Positions 1-11,000 of a stretch of 64,000 nucleotides of DNA are shown piece after piece. Below the pieces are notes generated by a model. The model was not told the origin of the DNA. It saw only the letters and a program-made list of their open reading frames with translations, and did no database searches. The DNA lies in contig JAHQIW010007294.1 in assembly GCA_019055375.1 (NCBI GenBank), forward strand, positions 124,001 to 188,000, given 5' to 3'. The DNA comes from Parelaphostrongylus tenuis (lineage: Eukaryota > Nematoda > Chromadorea > Rhabditida > Metastrongylidae). Numbering within the stretch: position 1 is the stretch's first letter; each line of letters starts with the position of its first letter. The position numbers and the translations under genes are program-made.

Positions 1-247
1 GAACCAGATGCAAGTTCTGGAAGGAGCTCTGGTCGAGTGGTTGTGATGCTAGTCGCGGCGAGTGTGGGGCTGAACCTCATCTCCCAAACACTTTCCGGCG
101 GTCAACAACGAAAAGGGGACGTGCGCAACCAGTGTTCTACTACATTCAAGAAGAAGACGAAAAACCGAACTAAGTGCTGGAAGTACAAGGATCCGCATAG
201 TGACGGAAAAACATTATGAAGATAGATCAATAAAGTAAAATGTGATA
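1..247. other. window edge, no supported gene
   Basis: A 60-codon open frame (37-219) runs through this stretch, but nothing in it resembles a known family. The GC-richer first 120 bases look faintly like the repeat found at 11.03-11.24 and 18.41-18.61 kb (a gagtgtggggctgaacctc-type segment followed by ggtcaacaac). I treat it as repeat-derived or as the edge of something outside the window. Confidence 0.3.
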
Positions 248-512
248 TGTCTGGTAATCATTTTTGAGCTACGCATGTCAGTGGTCTATCAATGAGGGCT
301 GACTTAAGAAAATTCCACTGGACATTGTAAAACGTACGTCGTCGCTAACTCTTATTGTGGGGACTGGAGCACCCGCAAAGATTAGCAAAAGACGAGAAAG
401 GGTAACTGCTCGACTGACGAGATCGCAAGATCGAAACACGTGTATCGGGCTCTATAAGTCAGCCCTCTTTGACAGACCACTGACATGCGTGGCTCAAAAA
501 TGATTACTAGGC
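248..512. mobile_element. foldback MITE, family A (internally deleted copy)
   Basis: The ends are inverted copies of each other: the left end reads tttttgagctacgcatgtca and the right end tgacatgcgtggctcaaaaa. The right arm also carries the family's inner block (gatcgcaagatcgaaacacg, then tataagtcagccctctttga). The left arm is cut short after ggctgacttaag, so most of one arm has been lost. Intact relatives are at 51.03 and 17.38 kb. The 512-570 tail (gaaaacactcgaaacgaaag) recurs beside other copies. Confidence 0.75.
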
Positions 513-587
513 ATATTGAAATTTGAGCTGTAGTCTTGAGAAAACACTCGAAACGAAAGTTATGATAAAATGTGATAGATGCAAGTT

Positions 588-804
588 CTATATTTGCCTA
601 CCTACTACTTCAAAAATAAGTGAAACAGACATTAAAGTTAACAAACTTTCTAATATCAGCTTGCTGAGTGAGTTGCTATAGTCTTCAGGGTCAGATAGCT
701 TCCTATCTAAAAGACATCGTTGATTGTCCTGATTTCCACCAATCATACCAGTAGTTTCGAAGTCCATGAAAACAAATGTTCTCACGGGTTCACCAGATCC
801 GAAT
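588..804 (-). CDS. DEDD-type 3'-5' exonuclease exon (fragment)
   Basis: Read on the minus strand after a plausible acceptor (ttgcag, just above 804), the frame gives GEPVRTFVFMDFETTGMIGG. The F-x-D-x-E-T-T-G signature is Exo I of DEDD exonucleases, in which the Asp and Glu bind metal. The style is closest to TREX-like DNases. The exon may end at a GTATGA donor near 748, straight after the TTG of the motif; reading on to 588 gives a less convincing sequence. I could not find the Exo II and Exo III motifs, so this is either one exon of a gene extending past the window start or a relic. The acidic/proline-rich exons at 2.07-2.94 kb on the same strand could belong to the same gene, but the phases do not join directly. 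Confidence 0.4.
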
Positions 805-860
805 CTGCAATTGATTCCGAGATTAAAAAAGATAAGCCTATAACGCAGAGATTGGTCGTT

Positions 861-1428
861 CCATAAGTTTTGGCACTAGAGCAATTAGCAGCAAATTCAT
901 TAACAGAAGTAATTAAAATCGCATGTATTTGGCGTCGTTCAATTGCACACTTCCTTGCCAACATTTTGGTATACAAACTGCCTATACCTCTAAGATGAAG
1001 CTGCCTTGGGAACAAATTCGCTTGCTACTCATGCACGAATGGCGCGTAGGGGAAAATGCTAATGCGGTTGCACGCAAGATTGATGGATTTTCCAGTGAAC
1101 GGCCCGAACGCGATTGATCCTCCATAATGTTCCCTTCAGCTTCGAACTTCGCAAACTTCTTCCTAGCCGTCCCTTCCGCAACCGTTTCATCGCCCCAAGC
1201 GCCATGATTCTTCCGCGCCGCTTCAGTATTTTTCCTTTACTCGTCATTCGTGCATGAGTAGCAAGCGAATCTGTTCATGAGAGAGCTTCATCTTAAAACA
1301 AGTATAGGCACGTTGTATACCAAAATGTTCACAGGAAAATGCGCAGTTGAACCATACCAAAGCCACACAATTTTAATTCCTTCTCGTTAATACATTTGGT
1401 CTCTATTGCTCTAGTGCCAAAACTTAAG
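861..1428. mobile_element. palindromic mariner-derived foldback element, copy 1
   Basis: The terminal inverted repeats are ccataagttttggcactaga on the left and its complement tctagtgccaaaactta on the right. Both arms encode the start of a mariner-type transposase, pointing inward. The plus arm (from about 993) reads MKLPWEQIRLLLMHEWRVGE, and the minus arm carries the matching [22 protein letters not shown] stretch in a second frame. Only the N-terminal DNA-binding part is present and there is no catalytic D,D34D region. Three more copies lie at 13.64, 31.88 and 55.93 kb. Confidence 0.75.
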
Positions 1429-1436
1429 GATTAAAG

Positions 1437-1735
1437 ATAAAGGATAAAGCTCTCGGCGTTGATCAATCCCTGAAAGACGCTCCATGCATTCGCCTTCAAT
1501 TTCTAACTTCGTTTGAAATGACTGAATGCATATCTGGCCTTTACAATGGCTCGCGGTGGCCTTCTGCTGAACCGAGTCAGTGCTGCTTATCCTCCCATAC
1601 AAATCTGAGACCAGTCTGGTACCAATTTACCGACCCGGAAGGATGGATGGCTTGCTAAGCAATGAGCGCGAGATCGAATCATAGACCTCGTGTGCGGCGC
1701 AGTGCACCTCTAACCACTGCGCCACATGCGCTCAT
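1437..1735 (-). mobile_element. SINE-2, tRNA-derived, about 300 bp
   Basis: On the minus strand this begins gagcgcatgtggcgcagtgg (an A-box-like start of tRNA type), continues through a B-box-like region and ends in ttgatcaacgccgagagctt followed by ttatcctttatccttt. It matches the plus-strand copy at 22.57-22.88 kb along its length. It is non-coding and was probably spread by LINE machinery. Confidence 0.7.
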
Positions 1736-2072
1736 AAAAAAACTTATGGAACGATTTAATATTTCAAGCGAATGGTGATGGTTCTTTAACTCAAAATGAA
1801 ATATGCTAGATCCACTCTGACAAGATCCCCCAGTCCCATGAGGTCAGTTATTACAACAACTTCAAGAGACTAACCGCCTTCGTTTTATGATCTTAGTAGG
1901 ACTGATGGTGATTTTTGCACTTCTCTTTAGGTGACTCGTAGACGTAGATGGTCGCTGTCCATCATCATCTGTAGTACTTGGACATCCAGTTGTTGACGGA
2001 TTCTGGTAAGATGAATGTGGTATATTCCTTCCACTATGATCGATAAGCATGCGCATCGCTAGAAATACTCAC

Positions 2073-2937
2073 CACATCTGAAGTGATTCCCAATTTACTG
2101 GCAAACTGAGCAATTTTGATGGAAGTTGTTGGAAGTGGTGGTGAATGCCGCTCATCTACAGTACGGTGTTGCTGAAGTGGTGGTGTCGGTGGCATCTGTG
2201 CAACAAATGGACTACCTTCGCTACTGTCATTCTCGACTTCATGTTCATCGCCAAAGTCCAGTGGCTGAGTTTCTTCCTCCTAGAAAATGAGGAGCACATG
2301 AGAGCTACACGTTTTTGAATACCAGTCTTCTCAAATAGACTAGGATGGGAAAAGAACTGCTCTAAAGTCTAGCTAACAAAAATGGTGACTCGAGTTTTGA
2401 CCTCCTCGAATGGCATCAGCTGCTTCAGCCCTTTCGGGACCGTAGACCCAACTCCTCTGTGCCTGTAACCTCCAGCGTGGCAACGCCGGGCAGTCAGATC
2501 CGCCTCTTCTGAATCTCTAACCCCTAGTGTGGGAACGCACTGATTTTATTACCGTGTTATTTTAACTGTATCATTGTTGTTATTTCCCCATACGTTATAG
2601 ATATATTGTTGTCATAAGTAGAAATATAACGACAATAACACAGCCGAAATTTTACAATAACACATTCCAAGGGATACCCAAACGGGGCTTAGAAATGCAG
2701 AGGACGTGGGGCAGACCGCGCGGCGTTGCCACAGTGGAGTTTACAGATACAGAGGAGTTGGGTCTATGGTCCCGAAGGGGTTAAGCAGATTTCCAACCCA
2801 CAATTAAGTGGGCAAACAGTATGAATGATTTCAAGGATTGAAACAGCTGTTAGTGAAAGCCCTACATCTCGATTCAGACTGCCACGAAACACTGGCTCTT
2901 CGAAGAAACTTCCCGCGCTTCCATCAGAGTCTGTCAT
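2073..2937 (-). CDS. acidic/proline-rich protein of unknown function, two exons, 3' end unresolved
   Basis: Exon 1 is 2937-2866 (ATG at 2937; begins MTDSDGSAGSFFEEPVFRGS) and exon 2 is 2279-2073 (begins EEETQPLDFGDEHEVENDSS). Both junctions are phase 0, with donor GTAGGG and acceptor TTCTAG. Exon 2 is acidic, then rich in Pro/Gln, and ends IAQFASKLGITSDV, which looks like the start of a small helical domain (UBA-like; distantly reminiscent of the N-terminus of ZC3H12/Regnase proteins, a weak impression only). After the GTGAGT donor at 2072 the continuation is unclear. One path uses a 39-base intron and gives WKEYTTFILPESVNNW before a stop. Another in-frame block at 2056-1862 (PSTTGCPSTTDDDGQRPSTS, ending KRRRLVS) also looks coding. 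The single intron seen holds a family B MITE. I do not recognise the gene. Confidence 0.5.
2430..2785. mobile_element. foldback MITE, family B
   Basis: The arms ctttcgggaccgtagaccca and tgggtctatggtcccgaag are inverted copies, and the palindrome extends inward (cctctgtgcctgtaacctcc against its complement). It lies inside the intron of the 2.1-2.9 kb gene. Relatives are at 24.52, 30.02, 30.95 and 52.06 kb. Confidence 0.8.
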
Positions 2938-2939
2938 GA

Positions 2940-3052
2940 CATCATTTCGTTCCTATGAAGCTTTGATATTCCATAAGATGAAATAGATAGTCGATGAACA
3001 AGAACAAAAATCAATAACAGCTAATAATGATCTCTATTCAGGAAAGCTTCAA
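2940..3052. other. intergenic spacer
   Basis: Upstream side of the 2.1-2.9 kb gene. I see no further exon or repeat end here. Confidence 0.3.
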
Positions 3053-3832
3053 GGTCCTTTTCTGTTATCGGGGGGAACAGATGAAGAAGCGAGCCCATTC
3101 GCTAGACGAGAGTTTTTCACATGAGTGTTAGTAATCATCCGAAAGCTTGGATCTCCGGCTACTACACTAAATGCTCCTTCTTGAAAAGACCCTTTTAGAA
3201 CGCCCTAGCACTCAGATAAAATTATGTTTTACACGGCGAGGTGCTTTTACTAGTGCTTCGCTAGAAGCACAAAAAAGCACATGAACGTGTAGCGGAAATC
3301 TTGTAGTATCAAAGTTATATATTCACTTATGTTTCTTCCCAATCGGAGAGGAAAAAATCTTAATCAAATAGAAAAATTGCACCTCACATGTGAGTCGCCT
3401 CAGCGCAGTTGGTCGATCGATCGCGGAACACCGCATCGAATCTACGGCCACTAGACATCCAACGCACCACTAACCGAAAAACAAGCGCCCGCGTATGTGA
3501 AACTCGGACTTATTTTCTCTTCTACACTTCAGGGAAACGGCCTTTCCAGAAAATAACCCCAGCGTTGGAATCGTCAAAATTTACGCTATCGAATGATTAC
3601 TATAAGTTGCGGAAAGAGCTCTGGTACTGCGAAAAATTGTGCATGAAATAACAAATGTTTTTCTATTGCTACAGCTTCATAAAAAAGCCTTTCGGAGATA
3701 CGGTCACAGACGTAGTAGCCAGAGATTTAAGCTTTCGAATGATTACTTGGAGTGTGATGGACACTCTTTGTCAAGCGAAAGAGGTCATTTCTTCATTTGT
3801 TTCCCAATAACAGAAAAGACCACCTTCTTGAA
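3053..3832. mobile_element. long foldback element, family C
   Basis: The ends are inverted: the left side reads ggtccttttctgttatcggg then agatgaagaagcgagcccat, and the right side mirrors it with cttcatttgtttcccaataacagaaaag. Inside, the paired block gttagtaatcatccgaaagc (left) faces gctttcgaatgattac (right). The element has no coding capacity. Other copies are at 5.18-6.01, 21.43-21.74 and 33.43-34.06 kb. Confidence 0.65.
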
Positions 3833-3889
3833 ACTAGTACTGAATATAAAGGCACAACAAGTGGAGCACATGAAGATAGAAGATGAAGG

Positions 3890-4150
3890 ATAAAGCTCCT
3901 CGCAATGATCGATCCCTGATGGAAATCGTCTTCATCAAGGATCATTTAAGTTGATCGAATGCATATTTGTCATTACGTCGACTTGCAGTGGCCTACCAAT
4001 GTATCAAGTCAGTGCAGCTTATCCTACCATAGAAGTCGGAACCCATTTTCAACTCCGCAACAATGGAAGCATAAGTGGAATATCGAGGCGGGATCGAGCC
4101 GATGACTACGTATATTGCGGCGCAACCCTAACCACTACGCCTCTCTTACG
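3890..4150 (-). mobile_element. SINE-2, diverged copy
   Basis: On the minus strand it ends with the family tail (gggatcgatcattgcgagga, then gctttatccttcat), and the body retains blocks of the 22.57 kb copy. The tRNA-like head, near 4150, is degraded. Confidence 0.55.
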
Positions 4151-4429
4151 CCAGAAAAATACACCATAGCGATATTAGAGAGCAACGAATGGCCCGTCAA
4201 TCATGCCACATACTGCATGTGATGCCAGTTCGCTAGTTCTACGCCTCTTTACTGCCGCACACACTCTTTCAACGACCGCATCCTCCCACCAAACATGAGA
4301 TACTACTTCGAAAAGCTTCTGAATTTCCACAATTTCACTGCCAGTGGTGATCTATAGAGTGGAAAAATGGTGAGAACACAATATTACGTGCTATCACCAT
4401 ATCGTGTCCACATACCTGCTATAGTGTAA

Positions 4430-5180
4430 GGCTTAGTGTGGGACGTGTGGCACTGGCGAAACGTACGTAGGTTCATTTGAATTCACCTGTAGCACCTGTC
4501 GCCCCGTTGATCGTCGAGTGACTCGAGCGGGTACCAGCAACACTTCCATTTTTTCCCTATCGCGTGCAAGAGTAGCCCAGTGGGTGCTCCTCGATCTAGA
4601 GATTAGCTGAGCATCATATCTTTCTTCAATCGCTTTCGTGAAGAAATCGGACCAACGGGTCAGTGGTCTTCCTTTAGAGCGCTTGACGTCCCGAGGAATC
4701 CAGTCGGTAACGGCTCTCGTCCATCGGTTGTCGTTGAAGCGCATCACGTGTCCGGCCCACCTTAATTTCGATATCCTGGCGTGTAGAACGCGTCTCTGAT
4801 TTTCGATCGTTGACTTAGGTCGGTACTTCGGATCCTTTCTCTCATTTGCGAAATACGGGATACTCCTAGCACCGACCTTTCGACTGCGCGTTCGATAACG
4901 GCAAGTGATCTTTCATCCTGCTTACGTAGCGACCAGGTTTCTGCTGCATACGTCAGGGCAGGGATAATTGTCGAGTCGAAAAGGTGAGCACAGTTGGATG
5001 TTCTTTGTCCTCTACACTATATCTTCGATGCTCTTAAACGTTCCCGAAGCCGCTCGTTTCCTCCTGCTCAACTCTGGAGCTAGGTCGTTCATCATGTTGA
5101 TTTCACGACCAAGATAGACGTAACTGGAGCATTCGGAGATTGTCGTTCCGTTGAGCGTGAATGGGGCATTTGGCGCAACT
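4430..5180 (-). pseudogene. RTE-type LINE, 3' fragment
   Basis: The minus strand encodes the C-terminus of an RTE reverse transcriptase protein: MMRFNDNRWTRAVTDWIPRD, then GRPLTRWSDFFTKA and HWATLARDREK, ending near 4433. Upstream to about 5180 the sequence continues into the FTLNGTTISECSSYVYLGRE region with frame breaks. It is the same family as the longer copy at 57.7-61.0 kb and is 5' truncated, as is usual for target-primed insertion. Not functional. Confidence 0.85.
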
Positions 5181-6010
5181 TTTCATAAGAGTATTAATGA
5201 CCATTCGAAAGCTGGGCTTGTGACTACAGCCTCACTTCGCCGGTCTTTCAAAACAACCTTCTATAACGTTGTAGCACCCTAATTAAAAATTAGGTTTCAC
5301 ATTTGCCTTTCTCCATTTTTATCACGCCTGTTATTCGCTGGAAGTCGAGCAACATATCAAAGTGTAGAGGAATTTTCTGAGTATCTTAGCCAATCGATTT
5401 GGAGTTTCTTTCAAGCGAAATGAAAATTCACAATTGAATTACAAAATATCGACCATCCCGCCCCTGCCACGGCCATCGCCTGGTCGAATAGCCTTTAATC
5501 AACATTACCAAAAACCTAAAACCCGACCTTATTCCCTCCGCTCAAGCGCACTGCAAGAGAATAAGTACATCGCTAGAATCAGAAAACATTAAAGAAAAAC
5601 GCTGTCAGACGATTACTGATATTCTAAGGAAAGAGCTTTTTTCAACGAGGTTCAAAGCACAGATCAAAGACCAGAGGGGATCAAAAGATCAGAAGAGCTT
5701 CCTGAAAAGCAAACACATTTTTGAGTTCTTCAAAACTTGTGCTATAGTTTGACTACTAGCACTTTGAGGAAGGAGTTATGTCCAGCGAGATATAAGCGAG
5801 AGAGGAGAAAAAACACGGGTTTTATGGAACATGATTTTATTTCGAATGTTACTGCATTATAAAGGGGTGTTTCGAAAAAACAGCGACGTGGGGCTGTAGC
5901 CTCATCACTCAGCTTTCGAACGGTTACCAACACTCCTATCAAAAGCTCTTCTCGAGCGAATGAGATCGACTTTTCATTTGTTCCCGCCTAGTCAGAAAGA
6001 ACCCGTTCGT
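5180..6010. mobile_element. long foldback element, family C
   Basis: The left arm near 5185-5270 (cataagagtattaatgaccattcgaaagctg) faces the right arm at 5865-6005 (cagctttcgaacggttacca, then gcgaatgagatcgacttttc). Between them is A/T-rich filler without an ORF of note. Confidence 0.5.
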
Positions 6011-6224
6011 ACGCCACTGACACGTGCCACTAAATTGTTTTGCTTAGTAAATGTTCTCCTACAATTTTCATGTATCGAGTCTATGAACGCCGTACCGAAT
6101 CTATGGCCACTATACATCCACTCCACACACTAGCCGAAAACCAAAGGCCTCCGAATGTGAAACTCGATTCTATTCTTCCCGCAACACTGCTAAGAAACGA
6201 TCCTTCCAGAAAATAAGCTCAGAG

Positions 6225-6615
6225 TTGGAATCCTTGAATCTCACGCTATGGAATGATTACTAATAGTCCACAGGAAGAACTGTGCTCTGCGAGAATTATG
6301 CGCGTGTGAAACGCAAATGTTTAACCTTTCTCTAAAGCATTATAAAAAGACTGTTTCATGTTTCAAAAAACGGCCACATAGCGCAGTATCCAGAGATTTA
6401 AGCCTTCGAATGATTACTGACACTCTTTTGAAAAGTTCTTGTCTAGCGAATGGTTTCATTTTTACATCCCGTGCCGTCTCCACGCAAAAGTACCCAAATA
6501 AATAAAACATGTATCGGGCTCTGTAAGTCAGCCCTCCTTGACAGACCACTGACATGCATGGCTCAAAAAATGATGTCCAGGCATATTGAAATTTGAGTGT
6601 GGTCTAAAAAAAACT
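6225..6615. repeat. fragments of family C and family A repeats
   Basis: Bases 6225-6440 repeat the block seen at 3590-3760 (gcagtatccagagatttaag, then cttcgaatgattactgacac). Bases 6510-6605 are one arm of family A (tgacagaccactgacatgca, then tggctcaaaaaatgatg). Both are partial. Confidence 0.6.
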
Positions 6616-7018
6616 CTCTAATCGAAAGTCCCCAAATGATTATAAGTTTAGAGGTCACAATTTTTTCTCGAATTTACAAATACAGATATTGCATTAAACT
6701 TGAGTAGTAGTCGAAATTCTAGAGTATAACATGCTGGTGAATACGCAAATAGCTGTGTAAATTACGTCCTCATGAATCATATTTCCAAAATAAGTAGGTC
6801 AACATCTCTTCCCAAATAAATTCCAAACATCAATATTGCAAACGTTCTAAGTAAAATTCGGCGGAGAAGGTATGAACAAGCGTTATACAAGACCCTACTA
6901 TAGTTTTGTAGAACGTTCTATCTTAGAATATCTCTGAGCATTTGAGAAAGTGAGAATCCATAACATCTTCGATATATTAGTACTGATTAGACATTAACTT
7001 TGGGTCTCAGTCTCTCAT
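6616..7018. other. A/T-rich spacer
   Basis: I see no gene, repeat end or RNA in this stretch. Confidence 0.3.
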
Positions 7019-7522
7019 TAACACATTGGAGACCGCAAACCCGCAGCGCCAGCTCCGCACGTCGCGCGCGTGAGACGTCTCAGAGGCGAACAGCGCGCAG
7101 TGGCGACTACCTCGTTCTGCCGTCTATTGGGAAGGTTGCTGGTTCGATCCCTTAACACGACTCGCCACTGTTGTTATTAAATGTCGATTAGTATCTAAGG
7201 TAATTATCACAGCAAAAATTTGTCCAACATTTTACTATTTTTAATTATTTTGTTTTTTTGGGTAATAATAATATAGATTGATTGCTTGTGTTACGGTTTT
7301 ACTATATGGGACAAGGTGTGATACAATATATCACTTATTTGAGCATATTGTTCTGAAAACAAGAGGACAACATCAAAAACCACAGTGAAGTCGTCTTAGC
7401 GGATCGAACCAGAAAAATTTCTCCCCGGTGAACCGGTGAACGGCAGCAAAAGGCACTCGTCACCACAGGCTTTTCGTCGCCAAGGACTAGGGCTGTGGGT
7501 TTGCGGTCTTTAATGTGTTAAC
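7019..7522. mobile_element. DNA transposon-like element with about 28-bp terminal inverted repeats
   Basis: The left end, taacacattggagaccgcaa then acccgcag, faces the right end, ctgtgggtttgcggtcttta then atgtgtta. The GC-rich left interior contains a gttgctggttcgatcccttaa segment that looks like a tRNA T-arm/B-box. No ORF is present, so it must be non-autonomous. I see no second copy in the window. Confidence 0.7.
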
Positions 7523-8006
7523 AGTCTTACCATGACGCTTCTCTCTAGGCTCACTATGACACCTATGGATGTCACAACGGCCACTTTAACAGGTTTTATG
7601 TGGCACCGTCCGTTTTTATTGCTGAGCCACATATCAAATAGATGCTGCTGATTCCAGCAGTAGTTATAGTCCTGGGAAAATGATCAAGGTATTAGACATG
7701 GACAGCCAATTCAAAAAAATAAGCGTTAGGTAAAAGCAAGCACCGTTTTTATCCACCGATACTGGACAAACGGTTAAATTGATCGTAAGCGGCCGCTATT
7801 CTCACAGTCCTATTACGAACTCACTCAATACATAGCATTCTGCAACTACTGACATTTTCTAATTCAGACAGAAGATCATAAACTCTTTTCCTGCCTAAAA
7901 AATCATCTCTAGATAGATTACAAAAGCTGTACTTTGACCTATTATTATTATAGTAGTTTTGGAACAATATATAGACAACAATTGGACGATAGAAATAAAA
8001 GATGAG
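7523..8006. other. 3' flank of the E2 gene
   Basis: This is the region downstream of the minus-strand dihydrolipoamide succinyltransferase stop codon. It is A/T-rich and presumably contains the 3' UTR and polyadenylation site. No other gene is evident. Confidence 0.35.
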
Positions 8007-11000
8007 CTAGATGTTCAACAAGATCGTTCGTGGGTCTTCAACAGAGCTCTTGATTTTGCGCAAGAACATCACCGCTTCCCTGCCATCGATGAGACGATGG
8101 TCGTATGTTAAAGCTACTTGCATTATTGGACGGATTTCAACCTGAAATTAGCTTTAATAGACTTACTTTACCTACTTTTAACTAGTCAGTGGAGTCAGAA
8201 AAGAACAGTAACTCAAGTCTGACGGAAAAATCAGTAACCTAGATCACAACGGTAACAAAGCCAGATAAGAATGCAAAAAATCCAACAAATGGCTTAATGC
8301 TGATTATGCTGACGCAAGGTCCTTATCCATAACAATTAAACTAAAAAATAGCTTTGCAATCATTTCTGAGCCACGCATGTCAGTGGTCTGTCAAGTAGGG
8401 CTGAATTATAAAACCCGATACACGTGTTTCGATCTTGCGATCTCGTCAGTCGGGCAGTTACCCTTACTCGTCTTTTGCCAATCTCTGTGGGAGCTCCAGT
8501 CCCCTGTTGAGCTGTGGTCTGAATTTGAGCTGTGATTGTAAGAAAACACTTGAAACGAAATTATGATATATTGAATATACTAGCCACGAGCAACCGAGTG
8601 TACAACACTGTGTTTGGTGAGTTTTTCACTGAACATAGAGTGTAAAACGTTCGTCGTCGCTAACTCTTAGTATGGGGACTGGAGATCGCGCTCTATAAGT
8701 CAGCTCTAGTTCACGGACCACTGACATGCGTGGCTCAAAAATGATTGCAAGGCATATTGAATTTTGAGCTGTGGTCTTAAGAAAACACTCGAAACGAAAG
8801 TTAGAAAATAGCTGACGTCGGCATGCGAAAGCCATGTTAGCAGACATATGATCTTGAAAAGTGAAAAACAGAGGATTTCCGACTGAAACGTTCCTTGTTC
8901 TATGGATATTCATCCAATCCTTATGTGAATTCGAGTCAATAATGGTAAATTTTTCAGCCACGCTCACCTTTCCATCGACTGCAACAGGTCTATCAAATAT
9001 TCCGTGCATTCCCAATATTGCGCTTTGAGGTGGGTTTATAATTGGTGTGCCGAAGACAGAACCGAAAACGCCACCGTTTGAAATTGTGAACGTTCCACCT
9101 TCCATGTCCTCTACAGCCAGCTTATTATCACGAGCCTAAACCATGAGATATGCCGGGTAGGTAGGCTAAATATACAGCATTTGATTACGAACGATGGATG
9201 CATACCCTTTCCCCAAGAGATGCCAGTTCCTTTTCAATCTGTGCGTAATTCATGGTTTCAACATTGCGCAGTACAGGAACCACAAGACCCTTTGGAGTGG
9301 CGACCGCGATTGACACATCGACGAAGTGACGGTAAACGATCTCGTTCTCATCGATTACTTAAAAAATTTATTCGTATATACTCGTAACGATTCTCTAAAT
9401 GAACCCTTCCGTGAAGGCAGCTGATGCATGGCGCATCCCTCAGGGATTGATCAACGCCGAGAGCTTTATCCTTATCCTTTATCCTTATGAGTATGAATAC
9501 TTGATATCATTTTCGCTGCTAGAATGCTATAAAAATGGTCTTTTGAAACCAAACAGATCATTGAAATTGCCGAGATTGAGTTCCAATCAATTACTAGAAG
9601 TAAAAGAAAGAAAACCTGCAGAAAACCGTATATTCAAATGAACCACGCTCCGTTCTGAAAAGATTAATTAATCAAATACAAAGTTGCTAACCTGCGTTAA
9701 CAATGGGGTTTTCGGTGAGGGCGTAAGCGGCCGCTCGAACGAATGGTGACATCAAACCGAGTTTGACACCATGTTTCTTCATGAATTCCTTTTGATATTT
9801 CGTGCGCAACTCGATGACGTTACTGTACAAAACAATTCTTAAGTCATATTTTGACTAATTTTTCCTTATTGATATACTACCAAACAATAGAAGCGCAATG
9901 TATGCAACTTCAATGAGACACCTGCGCCGTAATGATATTTTGGAAAGTAAAACCAGCGCAGCAGTGCCGAATGCGTTCACAACAAATCTTACCTGCTTGA
10001 AAGTAAAAAGTTCTCTATAGGGCTTGAAATCAAGGCAAATATTCACCTCATGTCGATTTCATTGAATGTAGTAAGCATTGCGTATGTGTTTTGAGCCTCC
10101 TTGAGACGTTGCAGCAATACGTTGCCTCATTCGATTCATTTTGACACGAATCTAAACAGTGCATAACACATGAATACTAGGCATTCTTACGTAACATTAA
10201 CAAATTCTCCCGACCTCTTCCCTCGCCCCAGTTATGGCTAAATCAGGAGTGACACCAGCAGGCACTGTAACACGCTGAACCGGTATATTCGTTACTGGTA
10301 TAGAAGACATTGGTGCAGACGGCGAAGGTGGAACAGGTGGTACAGACTTCGAATCTCTCCTAAACATAAATTCGAAAAGTTTTATATAGCAGAACAGAGA
10401 CTTGAAGGCACCTTTAACATCCGCAGAGGATGGCGATGCGGTTTGGCCTCTGCGGGCTTTGGTGGCGGCGGCTCTGATTTCGGCGCTTCCTTCGGTGCTT
10501 CATCTTTTGATGGTTCCTTTGGAGGAGCCTAGAATCAAAACTTACTAGAATTTTTCATTCAAAAAGGCATCTGTTAATTTTACACAGCTCAAAAGCGTCA
10601 ACATCCACTGATTTTTTACACTAACGACTATGTGAACACATAGTGTCCACATATACAACAGTTACACCTATTTGAGCCACTTTTTGAAGCAACTCAAACC
10701 CTTTTTGAGCACTTTTTTAGTTTGCAAAATGAAGAATGGAACGACGACCCAAGGAATTAGTTCGACAAGCTAAAAGCGATTATTGGTAACCAAGATAAAT
10801 ATTGAAGTCAAAAGCCCGCCAATAAGTAAACAGCTCTATAAAACTTGGGTAATATGTAGACACTGGGTTAATATAAATCGGTCGAAGACAAGTGTTTCAC
10901 CTTAGTTTTGTTGCACTGATTCTATTTTAAATAATGAAAAGATCCACTTCAGATCTCAACCTTGCTATCACTACATTTTATCTGTTTATTCAATTATTTA

